Below, piece after piece: positions 8,524 through 17,028 of a stretch of DNA of 64,000 nt. The position numbers and the translations under genes are program-made. The notes beneath the pieces are model-generated. The model was not told the origin of the DNA. It ran no database searches and saw only the letters and a program-made list of their open reading frames with translations. How positions within the stretch are numbered: position 1 is the first letter of the stretch; every line of letters starts with the position of its first letter. This DNA comes from Pseudomonas sp. PDM04 (GTDB lineage Bacteria > Pseudomonadota > Gammaproteobacteria > Pseudomonadales > Pseudomonadaceae), in assembly GCF_014851765.1 (NCBI RefSeq), contig NZ_JACVAI010000002.1:806001-870000 (forward strand), read 5' to 3'.

Positions 8524-8535
8524 GTTGTATACAAT
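8524..8535. promoter_or_regulatory. operator-like inverted repeat, copy 2 (puuE side)
   Basis: GTTGTATACAAT contains the perfect palindrome TTGTATACAA (8525-8534). It matches the copy at 8329 except at the outer left base and one base of the spacer. It lies 78 bases before the puuE start, where it could overlap the promoter. Confidence 0.6.
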
Positions 8536-8613
8536 CAGCCCATCGCAGTGACGCCAGCCTGACCTCTCCTCACAGGCGCGCCACGCCAACCCCGAACAAG
8601 AAGGAAGACTGCA

Positions 8614-9540
8614 GTGAGCGCTGACTACCCTCGCGACCTGATCGGTTACGGCAGTAACCCTCCGCACCCACACTGGCCCGGCAATGCCCGCATCGCCCTG
8701 TCGTTCGTGCTCAACTACGAGGAAGGCGGCGAGCGCAACATCCTGCACGGCGACAAGGAATCCGAAGCCTTCCTCTCGGAAATGGTCGCGGCGCAACCCT
8801 TGCAGGGCGCACGCAACATGAGCATGGAATCGCTTTACGAGTATGGCAGCCGCACGGGAGTCTGGCGGATTCTGAAACTGTTCAGGCAGTTCGACATTCC
8901 GCTGACCGTCTTTGCCGTCGCCATGGCCGCCCAGCGCCACCCGGACGTGATCCGCGCGATGGTCGAGGCCGGCCACGAGATTTGCAGCCACGGTTATCGC
9001 TGGATCGACTACCAGTACATGGACGAGGCGCAGGAACGCGAGCACATGCTCGAAGCCATCCGCATCCTTACCGAGATCACCGGCGAGCGTCCGCTGGGCT
9101 GGTACACCGGTCGCACCGGGCCGAACACCCGCCGGCTGGTGATGGAAGAAGGCGGTTTCCTCTACGACAGCGACACCTACGACGACGACCTGCCCTACTG
9201 GGAACCGAACACCCCGACCGGCAAGCCGCACCTGGTGATCCCGTACACCCTGGACACCAACGACATGCGCTTCACCCAGGTCCAGGGTTTCAACAAGGGC
9301 GACGATTTCTTCGAATACCTCAAGGATGCCTTCGACGTGCTGTACGCCGAAGGTGCCGAAGCACCGAAGATGCTGTCGATCGGCCTGCACTGCCGCCTGA
9401 TCGGCCGTCCGGCGCGCCTGGCTTCGCTCAAGCGCTTTATCGAATACGCTAAAAGTCATGAACAGGTGTGGTTCAGCCGTCGTGTCGATATCGCACGCCA
9501 CTGGCAACAAACCCACCCGTACCAAGGGCCTGCCCAATGA
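8614..9540 (+). CDS. puuE: allantoinase PuuE (polysaccharide deacetylase family)
   Basis: The 308-residue enzyme opens the allantoin ring to allantoate. It belongs to the polysaccharide-deacetylase-like allantoinases, not the dihydroorotase-like ones. This shows in YPRDLIGYGSNPPHPHWPG at the N-terminus, the AGHEICSHGYRWIDYQ motif and the GWYTGRTGPNTRRL segment. The start is GTG at 8614, with AAGGAAG 7 bases upstream. Its stop overlaps the uraD start by four bases (ATGA), which suggests translational coupling. An operator-like palindrome lies 78 bases upstream. Confidence 0.95.
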   Translation: MSADYPRDLIGYGSNPPHPHWPGNARIALSFVLNYEEGGERNILHGDKESEAFLSEMVAAQPLQGARNMSMESLYEYGSRTGVWRILKLFRQFDIPLTVFAVAMAAQRHPDVIRAMVEAGHEICSHGYRWIDYQYMDEAQEREHMLEAIRILTEITGERPLGWYTGRTGPNTRRLVMEEGGFLYDSDTYDDDLPYWEPNTPTGKPHLVIPYTLDTNDMRFTQVQGFNKGDDFFEYLKDAFDVLYAEGAEAPKMLSIGLHCRLIGRPARLASLKRFIEYAKSHEQVWFSRRVDIARHWQQTHPYQGPAQ

Positions 9541-10052
9541 GCACCTTTCAAACCCTGAAACCCTCGACCCTGAGCCGCGACGCCTTTGTCGCCGCTTTCG
9601 CCGACATCTACGAACATTCGCCATGGGTGGCCGAAAAGGCCTTCGACCTGGGCCAGGACAGCTCGATCGACCAGATCGAAACCTTGCACCAGCGCATGAG
9701 CGATATCCTGTTGAGCGCCGATCACGCCCGCCAGCTGGCGCTGATCAACGCTCACCCGGACCTGGCCGGCAAAGCCGCCGTCCAGGGCCAGCTGACCGCG
9801 GCAAGTACTGAAGAACAGTCTGGCGCGGGGATTCACCAATGCACGGCCGAAGAGTTCCAGCGCTTCACCGAGCTGAACGACGCCTACAAGGCCAAGTTCA
9901 AGTTTCCCTTCATCATGGCGGTAAAAGGCAGCAACCGGCATCAGATCCTCGCGGCGTTCGAAACGCGCATCCACAACCCGGTCGACACCGAGTTCACGTG
10001 CGCGCTGGCGGAGATCAACAAGATTGCCCTGTTCCGATTACTGACTCTTTAG
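9537..10052 (+). CDS. uraD: OHCU decarboxylase
   Basis: The 171-residue enzyme decarboxylates 2-oxo-4-hydroxy-4-carboxy-5-ureidoimidazoline to (S)-allantoin. Family marks are FADIYEHSPWVAEKAF near the N-terminus, the HPDLAGKAA motif whose histidine is catalytic in the family, and FKFPFIMAVKG in the C-terminal half. It overlaps puuE by four bases and precedes alc by 89 bases, so puuE-uraD-alc are probably one transcript. Confidence 0.95.
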   Translation: MSTFQTLKPSTLSRDAFVAAFADIYEHSPWVAEKAFDLGQDSSIDQIETLHQRMSDILLSADHARQLALINAHPDLAGKAAVQGQLTAASTEEQSGAGIHQCTAEEFQRFTELNDAYKAKFKFPFIMAVKGSNRHQILAAFETRIHNPVDTEFTCALAEINKIALFRLLTL

Positions 10053-10141
10053 CAATCCTGGCCCGAGCGTCAATGAACGCGCAAAAGCGCCCAGGGCCTT
10101 GAGAGCATCCCAAGCCAACTTATTAAAGGCAGACTAGAAGA

Positions 10142-11137
10142 ATGAAAGCTTACGCCGTACCTTTCGAGAAGTTCGTCAACCTGGCCGACGCCCGCCTGGG
10201 CACCCGGATCATCTCGGTCACCGATGACTGGTTCGCCGACGCCAACCGGCTGTTCCAGCCGACCCCGGCCGTGTGGAAGGAGGGCGTGTTCGATGACAAC
10301 GGCAAGTGGATGGACGGCTGGGAGTCGCGCCGCAAGCGCTTCGAAGGCTACGACAGTGCGGTGATCCGCCTGGGTGTACCGGGCTCGATCAAAGGCGTGG
10401 ACATCGACACTTCATTCTTCACCGGCAACTACCCGCCCTCGGCGTCCCTGGAAGCCTGCTTCCTGGCCGAGGGCGAGCCGGACGAGAACACCCAGTGGAC
10501 CGAAGTGCTGTCGGCCGTCGAGCTGCAAGGCAACAGCCATCACTACCACGAGATCAACAACGAGCAGGCCTTCAGCCACTTGCGCTTCAACATCTACCCG
10601 GATGGCGGCGTCGCTCGCCTGCGCGTGTACGGGGTGCCGTTCCGCGACTGGTCGGCGGTGGGTGACAACGAACAGGTCGACCTGGCGGCGGCCCTGAACG
10701 GTGGCCGCGCCCTCGCCTGCTCCGACGAACACTTTGGCCGCATGAGCAACATCCTCAACCCGGGCCGTGGCATCAACATGGGCGACGGCTGGGAAACCGC
10801 GCGTCGTCGCACGCCGGGCAATGACTGGGTGATCGTCGCCCTGGGCCATGCCGGTGAAGTCGAGAAAGTCATCGTCGACACGCTGCACTTCAAGGGTAAC
10901 TACCCGGACAGCTGCTCGATCCAGGGCGCCTTCGTCAAGGGTGGCACCGACAGCCAGATCGAAACCCAATCGCTGTTCTGGCGCGAACTGCTGCCGAGCC
11001 AGAAGCTGGAAATGCACGCCGAACATACCTTCGCCGAGCAGATCAAGGCGCTGGGCCCGATCACCCATATCCGCCTGAACGTGTTCCCGGATGGTGGCGT
11101 GAGCCGCCTGCGCGTTCTCGGCAAGGTCGCCAAGTAA
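10142..11137 (+). CDS. alc: allantoicase
   Basis: At 331 residues the protein has normal family length. Allantoicase cleaves allantoate to ureidoglycolate and urea. The two tandem jelly-roll repeats are visible: each carries a [10 protein letters not shown]- or [11 protein letters not shown]-like opening, a [10 protein letters not shown]- or DGWESRRKR-like motif, a FTGNYPPS- or FKGNYPDS-like strand and an [19 protein letters not shown]- or [19 protein letters not shown]-like end. It follows uraD on the same strand. An inverted REP pair lies after it, before allA. Confidence 0.96.
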   Translation: MKAYAVPFEKFVNLADARLGTRIISVTDDWFADANRLFQPTPAVWKEGVFDDNGKWMDGWESRRKRFEGYDSAVIRLGVPGSIKGVDIDTSFFTGNYPPSASLEACFLAEGEPDENTQWTEVLSAVELQGNSHHYHEINNEQAFSHLRFNIYPDGGVARLRVYGVPFRDWSAVGDNEQVDLAAALNGGRALACSDEHFGRMSNILNPGRGINMGDGWETARRRTPGNDWVIVALGHAGEVEKVIVDTLHFKGNYPDSCSIQGAFVKGGTDSQIETQSLFWRELLPSQKLEMHAEHTFAEQIKALGPITHIRLNVFPDGGVSRLRVLGKVAK

Positions 11138-11149
11138 GAGGTGAGGCCA

Positions 11150-11214
11150 TTCGCGAGCAAGCCCGCTCCCACAATTGAAATGCATTCCCCTGTGGGAGCG
11201 GGCTTGCTCGCGAA
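11150..11214. repeat. inverted REP pair
   Basis: 24-base arms at 11150-11173 and 11191-11214 are exact reverse complements, with a 17-base loop. The sequence is of the GTGGGAGCGGGCTTGCTCGCGA type. It separates alc from allA inside the purine operon. Confidence 0.9.
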
Positions 11215-11257
11215 GGCGTCAGAACCAACAACACAGAATTCGGAAAAGAAGAACAGC

Positions 11258-11761
11258 ATGCGCACATTGACGATTGAACCGCTGACCAAAGAAGCCTTCG
11301 CCCCTTTCGGTGACGTGATCGAAACCGACGGCAGCGATCACTTCATGATCAACAACGGTTCGACCATGCGCTTCCACAAACTGGCGACGGTGCAAACCGC
11401 CACGCCAGAGGACAACGCGATCATCAGCATCTTCCGCGCCGACGCGCAGGACATGCCGCTGACCGTCAGCATGCTGGAGCGTCATCCGCTGGGCAGCCAG
11501 GCGTTCATTCCGCTGCTCGGCAACCCCTTTCTGATCGTGGTCGCGCCACTTGGCGATGTACCTGTATCAGGCTTGGTCCGCGCCTTCGTCACCAACGGCA
11601 GGCAGGGCATCAATTACCATCGCGGCGTCTGGCACCACCCGGTGCTGACGATCGAAAAGCGGGATGACTTCCTGGTGGTTGATCGCAGTGGCACAGGCAA
11701 TAACTGCGATGAGCATTTCTTCAAAGAGGATGAGCGTTTGATCCTCGCCCCCCACCAATAA
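11258..11761 (+). CDS. allA: ureidoglycolate lyase
   Basis: This 167-residue enzyme splits ureidoglycolate to glyoxylate and urea, the last step of the pathway. It is recognised by IEPLTKEAFAPFGDVIE at the N-terminus, the ERHPLGSQAFIPL motif and the C-terminal GRQGINYHRGVWHHPVL segment. The ATG at 11258 was chosen over in-frame upstream options because the family begins there and the upstream part is REP sequence; the A/G-rich stretch GGAAAAGAAGAA precedes it. The gap to puuD is 51 bases. Confidence 0.95.
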   Translation: MRTLTIEPLTKEAFAPFGDVIETDGSDHFMINNGSTMRFHKLATVQTATPEDNAIISIFRADAQDMPLTVSMLERHPLGSQAFIPLLGNPFLIVVAPLGDVPVSGLVRAFVTNGRQGINYHRGVWHHPVLTIEKRDDFLVVDRSGTGNNCDEHFFKEDERLILAPHQ

Positions 11762-11812
11762 GAGAAGGTCTGATCACCCGACAACAAGGGTGACAGGCGA
11801 GAGGTAAAGACT

Positions 11813-13114
11813 GTGGAAGCACATCTGTTGGAATGGCTGAACCTGAGCATTCGCTGGGTTCATATGATTACCGGTGTGGCCTGGATCGGCGCGTCGTTCT
11901 ATTTCGTCTGGCTGGAAAACAACCTCAACCGGGTCAACCCCAAGAGCGGGCTGGCCGGCGATTTGTGGGCGATCCACGGCGGCGGCATCTACCACCTGGA
12001 AAAATACAAACTGGCCCCGCCAACCATGCCGGACAACCTGCACTGGTTCAAATGGGAAGCCTACTTCACCTGGATGTCGGGGATCGCGCTGCTGTGCGTG
12101 GTGTTCTACTCCAACCCGACGCTGTACCTGCTGGCACCGGGCAGTACCCTGAGCGGCCCCGAAGGCGTGGCCATCGGTATCGGCTCGCTGTTCGTCGGCT
12201 GGTTCATCTACTCCTTCCTCTGCGATTCGGCCCTGGGCAAACGTCCCGCCCTGCTCGGCTTCATCCTGTTCGTGCTGATCATCGGCGCCGCCTACGGTTT
12301 CAGCAAAGTGTTCAGCGGGCGCGGCGCGTACCTGCACGTTGGCGCGATCATCGGCACCATCATGGTCGGCAACGTGTTCCGCATCATCATGCCGGCGCAA
12401 CGCGCACTGGTGGCGGCCATTGCCGAGAACCGCACGCCGGACCCGGCGCTGCCGGCCAAGGGCCTGCTGCGCTCGCGTCACAACAACTACTTCACCCTGC
12501 CCGTGCTGTTCATCATGATCAGCAACCACTTTCCGAGCACCTACGGCAGCCAGTACAACTGGCTGATCCTGGCCGGGATCGCGGTACTGGCGGTGTTGGT
12601 GCGTCACTACTTCAACACCCGTCACGACAGTCACAAATTCGCCTGGACCCTGCCCGTGGCAGCGGTGGGCATGATCTGCCTGGCCTACGTTTCCGGTCCG
12701 AAGCCGATGTCCAGCGCGCCGGAAGTGGCCAAGGCGCCGGCGGCCATCGAGTACCAGCCGCTGCCGGAAACGGCGTTGGGCGGCGGCTTGAAGCCGGCCG
12801 AAGCCAAGCCCGCAGAAGCGCCCGCCGCCCCGGCGCAAGCGTCCAACGCGGGTCCCGGTTTCGACAAGGTGCACAGTGTGATCCAGGAACGTTGCACCGT
12901 CTGTCACTCTGCCAAGCCGACCAGCCCGCTGTTCAGTGCGGCCCCGGCCGGCGTGATGTTCGACACCCCCGAACAGATCCGCCAGAACGCGGCACGGATC
13001 CAGGCCCAGGCCGTCGCCAGCCAGATCATGCCGCTGGGCAACATCACCCAGATGACCCAGCAGGAGCGTGAGCTGATCGGTGCCTGGATTGTGCAGGGTG
13101 CACAGACCAACTAG
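11813..13114 (+). CDS. puuD: membrane-bound urate hydroxylase PuuD with cytochrome c domain
   Basis: The 433-residue protein oxidises urate to 5-hydroxyisourate at the inner membrane. In place of a soluble uricase it has about eight hydrophobic helices (LNLSIRWVHMITGVAWIGAS at the start) and a C-terminal c-type cytochrome domain. The single heme site is Cys361-Thr-Val-Cys-His365, preceded by an Ala/Pro/Glu-rich linker (~305-345). Electrons should pass to the respiratory chain rather than to oxygen directly. The start is GTG at 11813 with GAGAGG upstream. It is the entry enzyme for the hydrolase, decarboxylase and later steps encoded nearby. Confidence 0.95.
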   Translation: MEAHLLEWLNLSIRWVHMITGVAWIGASFYFVWLENNLNRVNPKSGLAGDLWAIHGGGIYHLEKYKLAPPTMPDNLHWFKWEAYFTWMSGIALLCVVFYSNPTLYLLAPGSTLSGPEGVAIGIGSLFVGWFIYSFLCDSALGKRPALLGFILFVLIIGAAYGFSKVFSGRGAYLHVGAIIGTIMVGNVFRIIMPAQRALVAAIAENRTPDPALPAKGLLRSRHNNYFTLPVLFIMISNHFPSTYGSQYNWLILAGIAVLAVLVRHYFNTRHDSHKFAWTLPVAAVGMICLAYVSGPKPMSSAPEVAKAPAAIEYQPLPETALGGGLKPAEAKPAEAPAAPAQASNAGPGFDKVHSVIQERCTVCHSAKPTSPLFSAAPAGVMFDTPEQIRQNAARIQAQAVASQIMPLGNITQMTQQERELIGAWIVQGAQTN

Positions 13115-13123
13115 ATAAAAACC

Positions 13124-13187
13124 ATCGCGAGCAGGCTCGCTCCTACACAGACGACGCATCACCTGTGGGAGCGAGCCTGCTCGCGAT
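13124..13187. repeat. inverted REP pair
   Basis: Arms at 13124-13147 and 13164-13187 are reverse complements with one mismatch (CTCCTACA against TGTGGGAG). The pair lies between puuD and the permease gene. Confidence 0.9.
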
Positions 13188-13250
13188 TGGCCGCGCGCGG
13201 CCGCCCTTGCTGCACACAATCACAAGAATAAAAAAGATCCGAGGTGTTGC

Positions 13251-14603
13251 ATGTCCGAGCTCTCCAAAGCACGCATCCCCGACGCACCCGCCATTCAGCG
13301 CTTGCCCCTTTTGCAACTCATCCTCGTGGGTCTGCAACATGTCTTGCTGATGTACGGCGGCGCCATTGCGGTGCCGCTGATCATCGGACAGGCCGCTGGC
13401 CTGAGCCGTGAGGAAATCGCCTTCCTGATCAATGCCGACCTGCTGGTGGCCGGCATCGCCACTGTCGTGCAATCCCTCGGTATCGGCCCCATGGGCATTC
13501 GCATGCCGGTGATGATGGGCGCCAGTTTTGCCGCGGTCGGCAGCATGGTCGCCATGGCGGGCATGCCCGGTATCGGCCTGCAAGGGATCTTCGGCGCCAC
13601 CATCGCCGCCGGTTTCTTCGGCCTCCTCATCGCGCCGTTCATGTCGAAAGTCGTACGTTTCTTCCCGCCGCTGGTGACCGGCACGGTGATCACTTCGATC
13701 GGCTTGTCGCTGTTCCCTGTCGCGGTCAACTGGGCCGGTGGCGGTGCAGGCGCGGTGCAATTCGGTTCCCCGATCTACCTCGCCATCGCCGGGCTGGTGC
13801 TGGCGACCATCCTGCTGGTTCATCGCTTCATGCGCGGTTTCTGGGTCAATATTTCCGTGCTGATCGGCATGTGCCTGGGCTACGTCGTTTGTGGGCTCAT
13901 CGGCCTGGTCGACCTTGGCGGGATGGACCAGGCGCCCTGGTTGCAGGTCGTCACTCCACTGCATTTCGGCCTGCCCACGTTCGAACTCGCGCCCATTCTC
14001 TCGATGTGCCTGGTGGTGGTGATCATCTTCGTCGAGTCCACCGGGATGTTCCTGGCGCTGGGCAAGATCACCGGCCAGGAAGTCTGCCCGCGCATGTTGC
14101 GGCGCGGTTTGCTGTGCGATGCCGGCGCCTCGTTCTTCGCCGGTTTCTTCAACACCTTCACCCACTCCTCGTTCGCCCAGAACATTGGCCTGGTGCAGAT
14201 GACCGGCGTGCGTTGCCGGTCGGTGACCATCGTCGCCGGTGGCCTGCTGATCATCCTCAGCCTGCTGCCCAAGGCCGCCTTCCTGGTGGCCTCGATTCCG
14301 CCGGCAGTGCTGGGCGGCGCGGCGATCGCGATGTTCGGCATGGTCGCCGCCACGGGGATCAGGATTCTCCAGGAGGCCGATATCGCCGACCGCCGCAATC
14401 AGTTGCTGGTCGCCGTCAGCATCGGCATGGGCCTGATCCCGGTGGTGCGTCCGGAGTTTTTCGCCCATCTGCCGCTGTGGATGAACCCGATCACTCACAG
14501 CGGCATCGCGATGGCCACGATCAGCGCCCTGGTGCTGAACCTGCTGTTCAACATCCTCGGCGGTCGCGAACGGGCCCGTGTCAACGACTGCCACGCCCAC
14601 TGA
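13251..14603 (+). CDS. NCS2 urate/xanthine permease
   Basis: The 450-residue protein has 12-14 hydrophobic segments and the nucleobase:cation symporter-2 marks: LQHVLLMYGGAIAVPLIIG in helix 1 with the conserved Gln-His, GPMGIRMPVMMGASFAAVG, and VVVIIFVESTGMFLALGKIT with the substrate-binding Glu. It should import urate or xanthine with protons. Adjacency to puuD favours urate, but the family also carries xanthine and uracil. A 308-base gap follows before the outer membrane channel gene. Confidence 0.92.
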   Translation: MSELSKARIPDAPAIQRLPLLQLILVGLQHVLLMYGGAIAVPLIIGQAAGLSREEIAFLINADLLVAGIATVVQSLGIGPMGIRMPVMMGASFAAVGSMVAMAGMPGIGLQGIFGATIAAGFFGLLIAPFMSKVVRFFPPLVTGTVITSIGLSLFPVAVNWAGGGAGAVQFGSPIYLAIAGLVLATILLVHRFMRGFWVNISVLIGMCLGYVVCGLIGLVDLGGMDQAPWLQVVTPLHFGLPTFELAPILSMCLVVVIIFVESTGMFLALGKITGQEVCPRMLRRGLLCDAGASFFAGFFNTFTHSSFAQNIGLVQMTGVRCRSVTIVAGGLLIILSLLPKAAFLVASIPPAVLGGAAIAMFGMVAATGIRILQEADIADRRNQLLVAVSIGMGLIPVVRPEFFAHLPLWMNPITHSGIAMATISALVLNLLFNILGGRERARVNDCHAH

Positions 14604-14911
14604 CTGAACGGTCCTGGCGACCTCACCTGTGGCAGAGGTTCGCCCCTGCCGGAGGAGGATGCCTGCGCCCTGCAAAAACACAACGACAGGAAGCAACCGA
14701 TGATCCAGGCACGAAAAACCCGTTGTCAGTCTGCGACCGCAAGGCACTTGAGGCCTGGTCGAGGAGCCAGTATTCTCCGCGCCCTCCCGAATACCAGCCG
14801 CACAGAAGCTGACCGGATCGATGAGTTTTTACCTCGACGAAAAAAAGGCGCCGCACCAGAGCGCCAACGTGAACAACAACGTGAAACACCTACTTTTTTG
14901 GGAGCAACCGA
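14604..14911. other. gap between the permease and the Tsx-like channel
   Basis: No supported gene. A 71-codon frame at 14700-14915 runs into the next gene's start and has an Arg/Pro-rich, non-protein-like composition. No T-run terminator was found. The A-rich stretch near 14860 and TTGGGAGCAACC just before 14912 probably belong to the leader of the channel gene. Confidence 0.6.
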
Positions 14912-15697
14912 ATGAAACGTACGTGCACTAGCCTGATGCTGGCGGGATCCATGCTGGCCGGGGGCCAGGCGGTGGCTGGCGACTTGTTTCAATGGCAAAA
15001 CAACAGCCTGACCTACCTGTATGGCAAGGACTTCCAGGTCAACCCGCGTATCCAGCAGACCGTGACGTTCGAGCACGCCGACGCCTGGAAATATGGGGAC
15101 AACTTCTTCTTCATCGACAAGATCTTCTACAACGGCAAGGAGGATGATTTCGCGGGCAAGAACACCCACTACGGCGAGTTCAGCCCGCGCCTGTCGTTCG
15201 GCAAGATCTTCGATCAGAAGCTGGCGTTCGGCCCGGTCAAGGATGTGCTGCTGGCCATGACCTACGAGTTCGGCGAAAACGACACCGAGGCCTACCTGAT
15301 CGGTCCGGGCTTCGACCTGGACATCCCGGGCTTCGATTACTTCCAGCTCAACTTCTACAACCGCAACACCGAAGGCAGCCGCCCGGGTGACGATATCTGG
15401 CAGATCACCCCGGCCTGGGCCTACACCATCCCGGTCGGCGACTCGAACATCCTGATCGACGGCTTCATCGACTGGGTGGTCGACAACGACGTCAACCGCC
15501 GAGGCGAATACCACGCCAACCTGCACATCGTGCCGCAGATCAAATACGACCTGGGCAAGGCGCTGAACCTGGGCGAGAAGCAGTTGTACGTGGGTGTCGA
15601 GTACGACTACTGGAAGAACAAGTACGGGATCGAAGACAGCTCGGGCTTCAAGACCGATCAGAGCACCACCAGCTTCCTGGTCAAGGTTCACTTCTGA
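14912..15697 (+). CDS. Tsx-like outer membrane nucleoside/nucleobase channel
   Basis: The product is a 261-residue beta-barrel with a signal peptide (cleavage after GGQAVAG or nearby) and a C-terminal Phe, as in porins. The Tsx-family look is clear: DLFQWQNNSLTYLYGKDFQ, a long run of amphipathic strands rich in Tyr and Asp, and a last strand TTSFLVKVHF. Tsx channels pass nucleosides. Placed at the end of the purine cluster, this one may admit urate, xanthine or allantoin through the outer membrane, which is inference. Confidence 0.88.
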   Translation: MKRTCTSLMLAGSMLAGGQAVAGDLFQWQNNSLTYLYGKDFQVNPRIQQTVTFEHADAWKYGDNFFFIDKIFYNGKEDDFAGKNTHYGEFSPRLSFGKIFDQKLAFGPVKDVLLAMTYEFGENDTEAYLIGPGFDLDIPGFDYFQLNFYNRNTEGSRPGDDIWQITPAWAYTIPVGDSNILIDGFIDWVVDNDVNRRGEYHANLHIVPQIKYDLGKALNLGEKQLYVGVEYDYWKNKYGIEDSSGFKTDQSTTSFLVKVHF

Positions 15698-15706
15698 TTT
15701 GAACGG

Positions 15707-15739
15707 CTTCGCGGGCAAGCCCCTCGCTTGCCCGCGAAG
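15707..15739. repeat. REP-like palindrome between converging genes
   Basis: CTTCGCGGGCAAGC (15707-15720) is the exact reverse complement of 15726-15739. It lies 10 bases after the channel gene and 16 before the end of the patatin gene on the other strand. It may end transcription from both sides, though no T run follows. Confidence 0.7.
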
Positions 15740-15754
15740 GCCACTCCACCGCTA

Positions 15755-16927
15755 TCAGGCCGTGACCACCAACTCAGGCAACCCCAGAAACCGACTCAAC
15801 TCCTCGCGTTTGGCCAGCGCATCGCGCCGCCCCAGGTCAATCAACTCGCTGCAATACCCCGCCTCGAACAGCAGGTAACTCAACACCCCCGCCCCACTCG
15901 TCCGGGTCGCCCCCGGGCCGCGCAGGAACAGGCGCAGTGCCGCCGGCATTTCCTGGCGATGCCGCGCGGCAATCTCGTCGATCGGCTGGCTTGGCGAAAT
16001 CACCAGCACCTCCACCGGCGCCACGCCCAGCGTACGCACCGGCGTGCCATCGGGCATGAGGTGGCTGAACTGATTCAAACGCTGCAACAGCTCGATATCG
16101 CTTTCCAGGCTGTCAATGAAGGTGCTGTTGAGCATGTGCCCGCCGATTTGCGCCAGCGTCGGCTGCTGCCCGGTGTAGGCGCGTTGCAGCGGCTGTTCGG
16201 GGTCGACGCCACGCGGGTTGCCGCTCACCCCCACCACCAGCACGCGACTGGCCCCCAGGTGCAGGGCCGGGCTGATCGGTGCCGACTGGCGCACCGCGCC
16301 ATCGCCGAAATACTCTTCGTCGATTTTCACCGGGGCAAACAGCAAAGGGATCGCCGAACTGGCGAGCAGGTGTTCCACCGACAATTGCGCAGGCACGCCA
16401 ATCCGCCGATGGCGCAACCAGGCATCGATGGTGCCGCCACCCTGGTAAAAGGTCACGGCCTGGCCGGACTCGTAGCCGAACGCGGTGACCGCCACGGCCT
16501 TCAACTGCTGTTGCGCGATGGCGTCGGCGATGCCGCTCATGTGCAGCTTGTCGTTGAGCAGATCCCGCAGCGGTGAGCTGTCGAGCAACGCCACCGGGAC
16601 CTGGCTGCCCAGGCCGAGCAGGCTGTGGCCGACGAAGCGACTGGCCTGGCGGATCACCCCGGGCCAATCGCTGCGCAGCACCAGATGGCTGCGAAAGCCC
16701 TGCCAGAAAGCGGTCAGGCGCTCGATGGCGCTGCGAAAATCAGTCGCGCCGCTGGCCAGGCTGACCGCATTGATCGCCCCGGCCGACGTGCCGACGATCA
16801 CCGGAAACGGATTGTCCGCGCCCAACGGCAGGAGTTCGGCTATCGCTGCCAACACCCCGACCTGATAGGCCGCCCGAGACCCACCGCCGGAAAGAATCAA
16901 TCCTGTAACCGGTTCAGCAGGATTCAT
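15755..16927 (-). CDS. patatin-like phospholipase
   Basis: The 390-residue protein carries the patatin catalytic dyad framework: the oxyanion loop LSGGGSRAAYQVG (residues ~12-24), the nucleophile elbow GTSAG (46-50, Ser48) and a downstream Asp in GDGAVR. Members are cytosolic or secreted lipid acyl hydrolases. No signal peptide is seen, so a cytosolic or membrane-associated role is likely. The start at 16927 has GGAG at good distance; an upstream in-frame ATG at 16969 would add 14 residues without a ribosome binding site. Confidence 0.88.
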   Translation of the reverse strand: MNPAEPVTGLILSGGGSRAAYQVGVLAAIAELLPLGADNPFPVIVGTSAGAINAVSLASGATDFRSAIERLTAFWQGFRSHLVLRSDWPGVIRQASRFVGHSLLGLGSQVPVALLDSSPLRDLLNDKLHMSGIADAIAQQQLKAVAVTAFGYESGQAVTFYQGGGTIDAWLRHRRIGVPAQLSVEHLLASSAIPLLFAPVKIDEEYFGDGAVRQSAPISPALHLGASRVLVVGVSGNPRGVDPEQPLQRAYTGQQPTLAQIGGHMLNSTFIDSLESDIELLQRLNQFSHLMPDGTPVRTLGVAPVEVLVISPSQPIDEIAARHRQEMPAALRLFLRGPGATRTSGAGVLSYLLFEAGYCSELIDLGRRDALAKREELSRFLGLPELVVTA

Positions 16928-16987
16928 CGCAACGCTCCATGGTGCCGGGTCGGATATCATCGCTCCCACCCTGTCTGATACTGCACC

Positions 16988-17009
16988 TGTGGGAGCGGGC
17001 CTGCTCGCC
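16988..17009. repeat. single REP element
   Basis: TGTGGGAGCGGGCCTGCTCG plus two bases matches one arm of the REP pairs. It lies between the patatin and acyltransferase genes. Confidence 0.7.
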
Positions 17010-17028
17010 CCTGCAGGCTATCGGTGAT

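Larger units (their letters stand above)
8200..8613. other. divergent promoter region uraH / puuE
   Basis: This 414-base gap is richer in A+T than its flanks around 8300-8360 and 8500-8540. It holds the two operator-like sites listed separately. An open frame at 8305-8562 exists, but its composition and lack of a ribosome binding site argue against a gene. Confidence 0.7.

Noticed and set aside
8305-8562. 85-codon frame in the uraH/puuE gap
   Set aside because: No ribosome binding site, no protein-like pattern, and it spans both operator palindromes.
11774-13219. 481-codon open frame on the minus strand
   Set aside because: It lies wholly over puuD and two REP arms, has a His/Arg/Gln/Gly-rich composition and no family pattern.
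13143-14747. 534-codon open frame on the minus strand
   Set aside because: It is antisense to the NCS2 permease gene; its Asp/His/Gln-rich composition is typical of the reverse of a GC-rich membrane protein gene.
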